DNA of 64,000 nt from Izhakiella australiensis (GTDB taxonomy: Bacteria; Pseudomonadota; Gammaproteobacteria; Enterobacterales; Enterobacteriaceae). The stretch spans positions 1-64,000 of the forward strand of contig NZ_MRUL01000022.1 of the NCBI RefSeq assembly GCF_002006995.1. Direction: 5' to 3'. The translations under genes were made by a program, and so were the position numbers. The notes under the pieces are model-generated. The model did no database searches. It worked only from the letters and a program-made list of their open reading frames with translations, and was not told the origin of the DNA. Shown here piece after piece: positions 56,775 to 64,000 of this stretch. Every line of letters starts with the position of its first letter. The stretch's first letter is position 1.

Positions 56775-57247
56775 TTAAAAACACGCCAGTTAGTAGAATT
56801 ATTATTAGCTGGTTAATTAAATGAACCAGAAAAGTAAAAAACAGGTCAATTAATTGATCGCGCATGTCAAAAAATGCACAGTCCATACTGAATATTCTGA
56901 GTTTTTACCCGTCCGGCCTAAATCCTCAGTGAATTTGACTTAGCGCATAGCGTTAACAAACAGTGGTCGTGCAAAAAGCAGTCAACATCAGCAATGGTAT
57001 GAAACATTATAAAAACCTATAAAAAAGTCTGCAAAACCCCTCGCCATAAGGCTTCGAATCAGTTAACCTCCTTCACTGACAGGTAAAGCGTCAGAATTAT
57101 TCCCTGCTGTCTTGATTAAATTTGTGTAGTTAGACACATTTTAATAATTCAGGAATTGTCTTACGGACCTGGTCTGATTAATCTCAATCTGTTTTGCAAT
57201 TCAGCTAACGACAACGTCGTTAAGGACTTCAAGGGATAACAAACATA
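56775..57247 (+). other. Long intergenic leader before mepS
   Basis: This 473-bp AT-rich stretch holds no convincing open frame. Seen in it are a perfect palindrome TCAATTAATTGA (56846-56857), an inverted TGTGT/ACACA pair (57123-57138) and an AGGG ribosome site before mepS (about 57232). In E. coli the mepS message carries a long 5' untranslated part, so regulation of translation or by small RNAs is possible. I see no conserved motif that proves it. Confidence 0.4.
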
Positions 57248-57823
57248 ATGGTCAAGTCTCAACCAATTCTGAGATACGTATTGCGGGCGCTCCCCGCCGT
57301 TGCGCTGGCGACGTTACTTTCAGCATGCAGCACATCTCACTCAGGATATAACGCACAGACTGATACTCATGCAGTTAAAAACCAGGATAGTTTTTTACTG
57401 CAAGCGTCTCAGGATGAATTTGAAAAGATGGTTCAGAATGTGGATATTAAATCCCGTTTAATGGACCAGTACGCCAGCTGGAAAGGTGTTCGTTACCGGC
57501 TTGGCGGTGACAGTAAACGTGGCATCGACTGCTCTGCTTTTGTGCAGACGACCTTCCGCGATCAGTTTGGGCTGAGCTTACCTCGCTCAACATCCGAACA
57601 GCGCGGTTCCGGACGCAGCATTCAGCGCAGTAAATTGCGCCCCGGAGACTTAGTACTGTTTCGCGCAGGCTCAACGGGACGCCACGTCGGTATCTATCTG
57701 GGAAATGATAATTTCGTTCATGCGTCGACCAGCAGTGGCGTCATGATCTCCAGCATGAACGACAGCTACTGGAAAAATCGCTACCGCGAAGCCAGACGCG
57801 TATTAAGTCGCACGCAAAGCTGA
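57248..57823 (+). CDS. mepS: Murein DD-endopeptidase MepS (Spr), lipoprotein
   Basis: Outer-membrane lipoprotein that cuts D-Ala-mDAP cross-links to let new murein in, controlled by NlpI/Prc proteolysis in E. coli. The signal peptide ends in a lipobox LLSAC with acylated Cys27. The NlpC/P60 catalytic triad is Cys95 (GIDCSAFVQ), His146 (RHVGIYLG) and His158 (FVHAS), spaced exactly as in E. coli. Length is 191 (188 in E. coli). It follows a long non-coding leader and ends at a strong terminator. Confidence 0.96.
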   Translation: MVKSQPILRYVLRALPAVALATLLSACSTSHSGYNAQTDTHAVKNQDSFLLQASQDEFEKMVQNVDIKSRLMDQYASWKGVRYRLGGDSKRGIDCSAFVQTTFRDQFGLSLPRSTSEQRGSGRSIQRSKLRPGDLVLFRAGSTGRHVGIYLGNDNFVHASTSSGVMISSMNDSYWKNRYREARRVLSRTQS

Positions 57824-57848
57824 TAATCCCTTCTGAATTGCAAAACAG

Positions 57849-57876
57849 AAACGCTGCCTTCCGGCAGCGTTTTTTT
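57849..57876 (+). terminator. Rho-independent terminator of mepS
   Basis: AAACGCTGCC (57849-57858) and GGCAGCGTTT (57863-57872) form a 10-bp stem with loop TTCC, followed by a T-run to 57876, 26 bases after the mepS stop codon. Confidence 0.95.
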
Positions 57877-58120
57877 ATGCCCGATAGCGGATGAAACGCT
57901 GACGATTCCTCGCAGCCATCGCGGCGCAATCAGCGCAAAACAAAACGACGTCCTGTTGCAATTTATCAGCAGAGTTTACTGGCAACGCTGATGAAAAAAG
58001 GGTTGTTAATCAAAATAATATGGAGACAGCGCTCCCCCGCCGTTATATCCTGCCATCCTGTCGTACTATTTTCTGATACCTTCCCCGGAAAGTATGCTGC
58101 TGCACTCAGGAGAAAGCGCC

Positions 58121-59713
58121 ATGCCACTGTCAACCATGGTGACAAAGCATGTTACTAACCCGCGAAAAATCGCCGTTACCAGCGCGGTATTTGGGTTAGT
58201 ATTTTTTCTGCTTTTTACCTTACTGGCGCTAACTTTCACCTGGCACCGCCGTTCTAACGGCTACGATCAGCTGGCCCTGAGCTCTCAGCACTATCTTAAT
58301 AATATTTTCGACAGCCTGGAAAAAACCGTTAAGCCCCTGCAAGACTTTACGCAATCCAGCTGCGGACGCATCAGCAGCGATTTAACACAACGCGCTGCTT
58401 TTGGCGCAAATATCCGGGCGATTCTGCTGGTGAGAAACAATGCCGCATTTTGCTCATCGGCAACCGGCAATATGTGGCTCAACATTAATGAAATCTCGCC
58501 GGAAACGAATCCCGATAACAACATCGATATCCGGCTTATTGCGCAAACGCCGATGGTTAAAGATAAACCCGCCATCGTGTTCTGGTTAAAAAATTCCCAT
58601 ATACCGCAAAGCGGCGTTCTGGCAACGCTGAATATTAATCTTACGCCGTATTTACTCTTAGCCGCGCGCGCCCAACAAATTGACAGCATGGCGATTATTG
58701 CGGGAAATAAGGCCATCACCACCTGGAATGACAATATTATTGATAAGGTAAAACTACCCGGCACGCCTTTGCGCCGGGTGGCGGTACCTGGCTATCCGGT
58801 GACTTTTGATATCTATGGCGAAGCGATGCCCAGCCGGGACATTCATCTGATTCTGGTCTCAGCGCTCCTGCTTTCGCTGTTGATGAGCTCCGTCTGGTTT
58901 CTGGTGATGACGCTGCGCCTGCAGCCGGGTAAAGAGATTTTGCTGGGTATTAAGCGCGGCGAGTTTCACGTTGAGTACCAGCCAATAATTGAAGCCGCCA
59001 GCGGGCGGATCTATGGAATGGAAGCGCTGATGCGCTGGACCCATCCGACGGAAGGACGCATTCCGCCGGACTCCTTTATCAGCTTTGCCGAAGGTCAAAA
59101 CCTGATCGTCCCGCTGACCCGTCATCTCTTTAAGCTGATTGCCAGAGATGCCGAAAAATTACGTCACGTGGTTCCTTCCGGCAGCAAACTGAGCATTAAT
59201 TTATCACCGACCCATCTTACCGCCAGCAGCTTTTGTCAGGACGTACGTCACTGGCTGGATGCGATGCCCACCCATCATTTTAAATATATTTTTGAAATTA
59301 CCGAACGCTCGATGGTGTCGGAAGATAACGCCGAAGAGATGTTTACCTGGATCCACCGCCAGGGGATTGAAATCGCTATCGATGACTTTGGAACCGGGCA
59401 TAGTGCCTTGATTTATCTTGAAAAATTCAAATTTGACTATCTTAAAATTGATCGCGGATTTGTGCAAAGCATCGGCATGGAAACCGTTACCTCGCCGGTG
59501 CTGGATGCGGTGCTTAATCTGGCGCGCAAGCTGAATATGAATACCGTTGCCGAAGGCGTCGAGACCAGCGATCAGGCTGTATGGCTACTTGAGCGCGGCG
59601 TCACCTATATGCAGGGCTATCTTTTTAGCAAGCCTTGCACCGTCGCGCAGCTAAGTGAAAATTATCAGATACTCATGCCCCATACGACGCCCTCCAGCAA
59701 GCCCTCGCCATAG
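58121..59713 (+). CDS. pdeN: Cyclic-di-GMP phosphodiesterase PdeN (Rtn), CSS-EAL type
   Basis: Inner-membrane enzyme degrading c-di-GMP, promoting motility over biofilm. TM1 is near 20-42. The periplasmic CSS-motif sensor contains its Cys pair in AFCSSATG (about 107-114) and QSSCGR. TM2 is near 255-275. The cytoplasmic EAL domain has GMEALMRW (EAL), SINLSPTHL, FEITER, AIDDFGTG and KIDRGFV, with EGVE near the end, so all catalytic positions are kept. The ATG at 58121 with AGGAG nine bases upstream is preferred over an in-frame ATG 27 bases upstream. It has 530 residues (518 in E. coli). Confidence 0.92.
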   Translation: MPLSTMVTKHVTNPRKIAVTSAVFGLVFFLLFTLLALTFTWHRRSNGYDQLALSSQHYLNNIFDSLEKTVKPLQDFTQSSCGRISSDLTQRAAFGANIRAILLVRNNAAFCSSATGNMWLNINEISPETNPDNNIDIRLIAQTPMVKDKPAIVFWLKNSHIPQSGVLATLNINLTPYLLLAARAQQIDSMAIIAGNKAITTWNDNIIDKVKLPGTPLRRVAVPGYPVTFDIYGEAMPSRDIHLILVSALLLSLLMSSVWFLVMTLRLQPGKEILLGIKRGEFHVEYQPIIEAASGRIYGMEALMRWTHPTEGRIPPDSFISFAEGQNLIVPLTRHLFKLIARDAEKLRHVVPSGSKLSINLSPTHLTASSFCQDVRHWLDAMPTHHFKYIFEITERSMVSEDNAEEMFTWIHRQGIEIAIDDFGTGHSALIYLEKFKFDYLKIDRGFVQSIGMETVTSPVLDAVLNLARKLNMNTVAEGVETSDQAVWLLERGVTYMQGYLFSKPCTVAQLSENYQILMPHTTPSSKPSP

Positions 59714-59822
59714 CTCCCGGCGAAAGTCGCTAACTGACGCGGCAATATGCCCACTCAGGGTAAATAGCGGCCCGTATGGTTATCATCCCGAGGTAATAAC
59801 ACCAAAGGCAACCGGCACAGCA

Positions 59823-60161
59823 TCAGGGCTGGCCTGAAAAAGTCTCGGCAATGCCGACGCCGTAGTTTTTTAATCTGCAGGTCGTTGCATGCTCATCGTT
59901 ACGCTGAACAAACAGGCAAGGCTCCCCTTCCCACTCCAGCACCGAGCACACCAGCTGAATTTCCGCCAGCGTAGCCTGCAGGTGACGCATGACATTCCAT
60001 GCCGGTTCGCCGTTATGGCTCAACAGCCGCAGACCAATCAGATCGTCTTCGCCTTGCAGGCCGCCGATAGTTAATGGCTCAACGGCGATGCCGTTCAGAC
60101 CGGCAGACCAGCGGTAAGACTGCGGTAAACGATGAACCACAGAATGCTGTAACGTATTCAC
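59823..60161 (-). CDS. yejG: Conserved protein YejG
   Basis: Cytoplasmic protein of 112 residues (114 in E. coli), unknown function. Recognised by HRLPQSYRWSAG near the start and CSVLEWEGEPCLFVQRNDE plus ATCRLKNYGVGIAE at the end, which match E. coli YejG closely as I recall it. No signal peptide or TM is seen. It stands alone between pdeN and bcr. Confidence 0.9.
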   Translation of the reverse strand: MNTLQHSVVHRLPQSYRWSAGLNGIAVEPLTIGGLQGEDDLIGLRLLSHNGEPAWNVMRHLQATLAEIQLVCSVLEWEGEPCLFVQRNDEHATTCRLKNYGVGIAETFSGQP

Positions 60162-60499
60162 GGCGCGTTGCTCCCAGAGCTGTCCTTTTAAAACATTCCA
60201 TTTACATAAATAGCCGCGCCAAAGATGCGCCTTTTACGCCAGATGCTGCCAGTCAGAGAGATAAAAAACGGCAGCGTACGCTAGCTTAACGCACAGTACA
60301 GCTTTGCGGCGGCAAAACGGTTATGAGAGATAGCTCTCATTTTTTGTTATATGTACTCTTTTAACTAAATTATAACAACCTTTTTTCAGCACAAATTGCC
60401 ACTTTTTTGCATCATTGCATTTACATTAATGAAACGAAGCAACGGCAGGGTCAATTAATTACTGGCAGTAAATCACCGCAGATCAGGCGTCTGACACTA
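60162..60499 (+). other. Intergenic region yejG-bcr with an orphan plus-strand terminator
   Basis: This 338-bp gap holds a stem ATGAGAG (60323-60329) / CTCTCAT (60334-60340) with loop ATAG, directly followed by a run of T to 60345, i.e. a terminator reading rightward. Neither flanking gene is on the plus strand and the nearest plus-strand gene ends 600 bp away. A short untranslated RNA of 60-120 bases ending here is possible. No promoter could be fixed by eye. The rest is AT-rich. Confidence 0.35.
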
Positions 60500-61699
60500 T
60501 CAGCTAGCGCGGTTTTTACGCGGGCGTGAAGCATAGAAGAAAAGCAGCAGTGAGACGCTGGCGCAGAGAAAGATAGCGCTGACCATTGGCCATGCACTGC
60601 TAAATGAGAAGGAAGAAAGCAGCGCTCCGGCTAATGCACCAACGCCAAAACGCAGCGTACCGGCCAGCGACGAGGCCGTTCCTGCCATATGAGGGAATTC
60701 TTCAAGAATAACGGCCATTGCATTTGATGACACCATCGCCACGCAGCCGATAAACATAGCAACGCCAAATACCAGCGGCAGAAATCCAAGATCGAACGCG
60801 CTGACAATCACCATCCATAGCCCCATAACAAACTGGATTATCAGACCAAACCGGAACATGGCGAGCGGCCCGAAACGCCGCACTGAACGGCTGTTAATCA
60901 GCGTCATCAGGAACAGGAACACCACGTTTAAGGCAAAGTAATAGCCAAAATTCTGCGGCGAGATGTGGTTAAGCTCAATATAAACAAAGGGACCGGCATT
61001 CAAAAATGAGAACAGACCGGCGAAGGAAAAGCCGCTCGCCAGCATATAGCTGAAAACGCGCTTATGGCGAAAAAGCGAGAGAAAATTGCCAAGGGTGGTG
61101 CGTAAATGCAGACGCTGGCGTTTTTCCTTTGGCAGCGTTTCTTTGATCTGAGTGACCACCAGCAGCGTGGTAACGATCGCCGCAGCGGAGATGGTCCAGA
61201 AAATAGCGTGCCAGCTCCATAGCATCAGCATCCAGCCGCCCACTATCGGCGCCAGCAAAGGCGCGACGGTTGTCACCAGCATGACGAATGACATCATGCG
61301 CGAAAACTCCTCCCGGGAGTAGCTGTCACGCATCAGGGCGCTAATCACCACGCTGCCCGCCGCCGCCGACAGGCCGTGCAGGAAACGCATATTGATCAGG
61401 GTATCAATGGATTGTGACAGCGCGCAGGCCGCCGCCGCCAGGGCAAAAATCAGCGTACCGATGGCAATCACCGGCTTACGACCGTAGCTATCGGCCAGGG
61501 GGCCGTACAGCAGCTGACCAAGAGCGAACCCTAAAATGTACGCATTAAGAGTCATCTGCACGCTGCCGGCCTCGACGCCAAACTGCGCGGCTATCTGCGG
61601 CAGCGCTGGTAAGTACATATCAATGGAAAGCGGCATCAGCATAGCCAGCAGACCACATATCACCACCAGCCCTAACGACGAATTTTTTTCCTTGCCCAC
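60500..61699 (-). CDS. bcr: Bcr/CflA-family multidrug MFS transporter
   Basis: Inner-membrane drug/H+ antiporter (399 residues, 12 TM), in E. coli giving resistance to bicyclomycin and sulfonamide and exporting cysteine. TM1 segment [22 protein letters not shown] (about 20-41) and the loop motif [17 protein letters not shown] (motif A, about 61-77) are diagnostic. Motif C-like [19 protein letters not shown] lies near 139. It lies 39 bp after rsuA on the same strand, as in E. coli, probably one unit. Confidence 0.93.
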   Translation of the reverse strand: MGKEKNSSLGLVVICGLLAMLMPLSIDMYLPALPQIAAQFGVEAGSVQMTLNAYILGFALGQLLYGPLADSYGRKPVIAIGTLIFALAAAACALSQSIDTLINMRFLHGLSAAAGSVVISALMRDSYSREEFSRMMSFVMLVTTVAPLLAPIVGGWMLMLWSWHAIFWTISAAAIVTTLLVVTQIKETLPKEKRQRLHLRTTLGNFLSLFRHKRVFSYMLASGFSFAGLFSFLNAGPFVYIELNHISPQNFGYYFALNVVFLFLMTLINSRSVRRFGPLAMFRFGLIIQFVMGLWMVIVSAFDLGFLPLVFGVAMFIGCVAMVSSNAMAVILEEFPHMAGTASSLAGTLRFGVGALAGALLSSFSFSSAWPMVSAIFLCASVSLLLFFYASRPRKNRAS

Positions 61700-61738
61700 A
61701 GCCAGATTACCCCTGATGACGATGATGTTTATGTGCCC

Positions 61739-62443
61739 TTAGCGTGCCAGCCCTACGCTGGCAATCTCTTCCCCGGTCAGCGCACGATATTCGCCGGGCG
61801 CCAGTGTCTCATCCAGCATAATGTCGCCGATGCGCTCGCGATGCAGCGCGGCAACATGGTTGCCAACCGCAGCAAACATTCTTTTGACCTGGTGATAGCG
61901 ACCTTCACTGATAGTCAATCTGACCTGCAGTTCTGACACCACCTCGAGTCGGGCCGGTTTAGTCTGATTTTTTTCACCATGTAGCTGAATTCCTGCGGCA
62001 AATTTTGCCTCTTCATCACCGCTTAGCGCTGAAGTCAGCGTGACCAGATAGGTTTTTTCACAGTGATGACGGGGCGAGGTGATGCGATGCGACCACTGCC
62101 CATCATCGGTCATCAGTACCAGCCCTGTGGTGTCAATATCCAGCCGACCTGCGGCATGAAGCTTCCAGGCGGCTGGCTCCTGCAGAAAAAATATCACCGT
62201 TGGATGATCGGGATCGTCTGTAGAACAGACGTACCCTTCGGGTTTATTAAGCATAAAGTAGCGCGGGCCACTCTGCTGCTGCAGCACGTTGCCGTCATAC
62301 TCAACCTGATGCTCAGGAAGCAATTTAAACGCACCGTCGCGGACCATTTCGCCATCGACGGTTACACGCCGGGCCCGTAGTTCGCGCCCGGCAATGGCAC
62401 GGCTGATCTCCAGCTGCTGAGATAAAAACTTATCAAGTCGCAT
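61739..62443 (-). CDS. rsuA: 16S rRNA pseudouridine(516) synthase
   Basis: Forms pseudouridine 516 in 16S rRNA. An N-terminal S4 RNA-binding domain ([31 protein letters not shown]) is followed by the catalytic domain with Asp in [17 protein letters not shown] (about 97-113) and the final segment [18 protein letters not shown]. Length is 234 (231 in E. coli). It is divergent from radD across a 320-bp spacer. Confidence 0.95.
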   Translation of the reverse strand: MRLDKFLSQQLEISRAIAGRELRARRVTVDGEMVRDGAFKLLPEHQVEYDGNVLQQQSGPRYFMLNKPEGYVCSTDDPDHPTVIFFLQEPAAWKLHAAGRLDIDTTGLVLMTDDGQWSHRITSPRHHCEKTYLVTLTSALSGDEEAKFAAGIQLHGEKNQTKPARLEVVSELQVRLTISEGRYHQVKRMFAAVGNHVAALHRERIGDIMLDETLAPGEYRALTGEEIASVGLAR

Positions 62444-62763
62444 TAAATTTTGTACTGCCTTTTTGGATACCGCTAATCAGTTGGCGGTGTTTTAAGACGA
62501 TCGCGCGGTCGCGCAACATCCTGAATGGGGCCGAAAACGGTCTGCATAAAAGTATAAACGGGGCGGCGATAGCTTGTATTCGCTGGCACCGGAACGACGG
62601 CCGGCGTTTAGCATTATATTATCGTCGGGCTCCGCCGGCGGCGCAGCGCCCGTTACCAGTTACATTTTTAGTATAACCACTCTTACCCTTCAGTCACAGA
62701 GGGTATATCCATTATGCTGCTAATTCATGGCATAATTCTGTTTTGTCGCCATTAACTGTTGTT
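62444..62763. other. Divergent spacer rsuA/radD
   Basis: 320 bp with no open frame I can support. It contains a GC-rich stretch of short repeats (CCGGC/GCCGG, 62590-62650) and an inverted ATTATGC/GCATAAT pair (62711-62717 and 62730-62736) about 30 bp before radD. The latter could overlap the radD promoter. No LexA box was found. Confidence 0.35.
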
Positions 62764-64000
62764 ATGTCTTTTACCTTACGTCCTTATCAGCAAGAAGCTA
62801 TCGACGCAACGCTGCGCCACTTTCGCCACAGCAAAGAGCCGGCGCTGATCGTGCTGCCTACCGGCGCGGGAAAAAGCCTGGTGATTGCCGGCCTGGCTCG
62901 TCTGGCTCGCGGTCGCGTGCTGGTGCTGGCTCACGTCAAAGAACTGGTCGAACAAAATCATGCTAAATACTGCGCCTGGGGACTTGAGGCCGATATTTTT
63001 GCCGCCGGGCTGGCCAGAAAAGAGAGCGATGGCAAAGTGGTTTTTGGTAGCGTCCAGTCCGTGGCGCGCAATCTGGCGCAGTTCGACAGCGCCTTCTCGC
63101 TGGTTATCGTTGATGAATGCCACCGTATCGGCGCCAGCGAGCAGAACCAGTATCAGCTGATTATCAACCATCTGCGCGGCCACAACCCAGAGCTACGCCT
63201 GCTGGGATTGACGGCAACGCCCTACCGACTCGGCCAGGGATGGATTTATCAGTATCACTACCATGGCATGATCAAAGGCGATCACAGCGCTTTGTTTCGT
63301 GATTGCATTTACGAATTACCGCTGCGCTATATGATAAAGCATGGCTTCCTCGTGCCACCGGAAAGGCTGGATATGCCGATCGTGCAGTATGACTTCAGCC
63401 GACTGGCCGCACGGCCCGATGGTCTATTCAGCGAACCCGAGTTAAACCGCGAATTAAAAAAACAGCAAAGGGTGACGCCACAGATTGTTCAGCAGATCGT
63501 TGAACTCAGCGCGGAAAGACAGGGCGTGATGATTTTTGCCGCCACGGTAGAACATGCCAAAGAAGTGCTCGGCTACCTGCCGAAAAGTAAGGCCTTCATT
63601 AGCGCAGCTACGCCTGCCAAAGAGCGCGACCAGCTGATTAGCGACTTCAAACAGCGTCGGATTCGCTATCTGGTCAACGTCGCGGTTTTAACCACTGGCT
63701 TTGATGCGCCGCATGTCGATGTTATTGCCATATTGCGCCCGACCGAATCGGTCAGCCTTTACCAACAAATAGTCGGCCGGGGCCTGCGCCTGAGTCCGGG
63801 AAAAAGCAGCTGCCTGATTCTTGATTACGCGGGCAATCCTCATGATATTTTTACCCCGGAGATTGGTTCGCCTAAAGGTGCCAGCGATAACCAACCGGTG
63901 CAGGTATTCTGCCCGGCCTGCGGCTTTGCCAACACCTTCTGGGGAAAAACCACCGCTGACGGTACGCTAATCGAGCATTTTGGGCGCCGCTGTCAGGGCG
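62764..64000 (+). CDS. radD: DNA repair ATPase RadD (YejH), 3'-truncated by window end
   Basis: Superfamily 2 helicase-like protein involved in double-strand break repair together with RecA. Visible motifs: [11 protein letters not shown] (Q motif region, residues about 10-20), Walker A LPTGAGKS (about 33-40), DEAH-type box DECH (about 117-120), motif III LTATPYR (about 148-154), and the second RecA-like lobe with [16 protein letters not shown] and [16 protein letters not shown] zinc-finger-like Cys pair (CPACGF) begins near 380. The frame is open to the last base; about 410 of the usual 586 residues are in the window. The start ATG follows the divergent spacer from rsuA, as in E. coli. Confidence 0.95.
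   Translation, partial: MSFTLRPYQQEAIDATLRHFRHSKEPALIVLPTGAGKSLVIAGLARLARGRVLVLAHVKELVEQNHAKYCAWGLEADIFAAGLARKESDGKVVFGSVQSVARNLAQFDSAFSLVIVDECHRIGASEQNQYQLIINHLRGHNPELRLLGLTATPYRLGQGWIYQYHYHGMIKGDHSALFRDCIYELPLRYMIKHGFLVPPERLDMPIVQYDFSRLAARPDGLFSEPELNRELKKQQRVTPQIVQQIVELSAERQGVMIFAATVEHAKEVLGYLPKSKAFISAATPAKERDQLISDFKQRRIRYLVNVAVLTTGFDAPHVDVIAILRPTESVSLYQQIVGRGLRLSPGKSSCLILDYAGNPHDIFTPEIGSPKGASDNQPVQVFCPACGFANTFWGKTTADGTLIEHFGRRCQG

Overview
The window is a stretch of chromosome from a gammaproteobacterium of the order Enterobacterales, most likely Erwiniaceae (Erwinia/Pantoea/Mixta group) or a close relative. This rests on gene order and protein similarity recalled from E. coli. From about 20.7 kb onward nearly every gene has an E. 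coli counterpart of almost the same length, in nearly the order of the E. coli mrp-metG to yejH region. Differences show it is not Escherichia itself: maeA lies between cdd and sanA, a MFS/LysR pair lies between folE and the frmA-yeiG pair, and a ferric-siderophore-type ABC module sits where E. coli has cirA. No rRNA, tRNA, CRISPR array, transposase or prophage gene was found.

Left accessory part (1-20.7 kb). It opens with a MacA-MacB-TolC type efflux set whose MacA lacks its N-terminal membrane anchor. Next comes a large catabolic locus. One arm, on the minus strand, holds two DapA-family lyases, a proline-racemase-family epimerase and an enolase-superfamily dehydratase, with an FAD-dependent lactone/alditol-oxidase-like protein upstream. 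The divergent arm holds a polar amino acid ABC permease and ATPase plus two aldehyde dehydrogenases, one of the ketoglutarate-semialdehyde type. Together they fit uptake and degradation of hydroxyprolines to 2-oxoglutarate. However, there is no D-amino-acid-oxidase-type enzyme, no periplasmic binding protein and no regulator in the cluster. An orphan IutA-like aerobactin receptor under a Fur box, a small coiled-coil protein, a chemoreceptor and a GNAT acetyltransferase follow.

Core part (20.7-64 kb): mrp|metG, yohJK, cdd, maeA, sanA, a 1-kb repeat-rich non-coding block, mglBAC with galS, yeiB, folE, a MFS exporter divergent from a PtrR-like LysR regulator, frmA-yeiG (formaldehyde detoxification), an incomplete FecCD-type ABC module, lysP, yeiE|yeiH, nfo, fruBKA|setB, yeiW, yeiP (efpL), a small pilin-like secreted protein, yeiR, lpxT, mepS, pdeN, yejG, bcr, rsuA and the 5' part of radD.

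Regulatory sites visible in the sequence tie several modules to known circuits. mgl and galS each carry a CRP site with a GalR/GalS operator about 18-19 bp further upstream. fruB has two Cra boxes, cdd has a CRP site, iutA has a Fur box, and yeiE/yeiH share a palindromic LysR-type site. The most unusual parts are the hydroxyproline-like locus with its palindrome over a near-consensus promoter, the repeat block at 28.9-29.9 kb, the broken macA edge, and a few small orphan genes.
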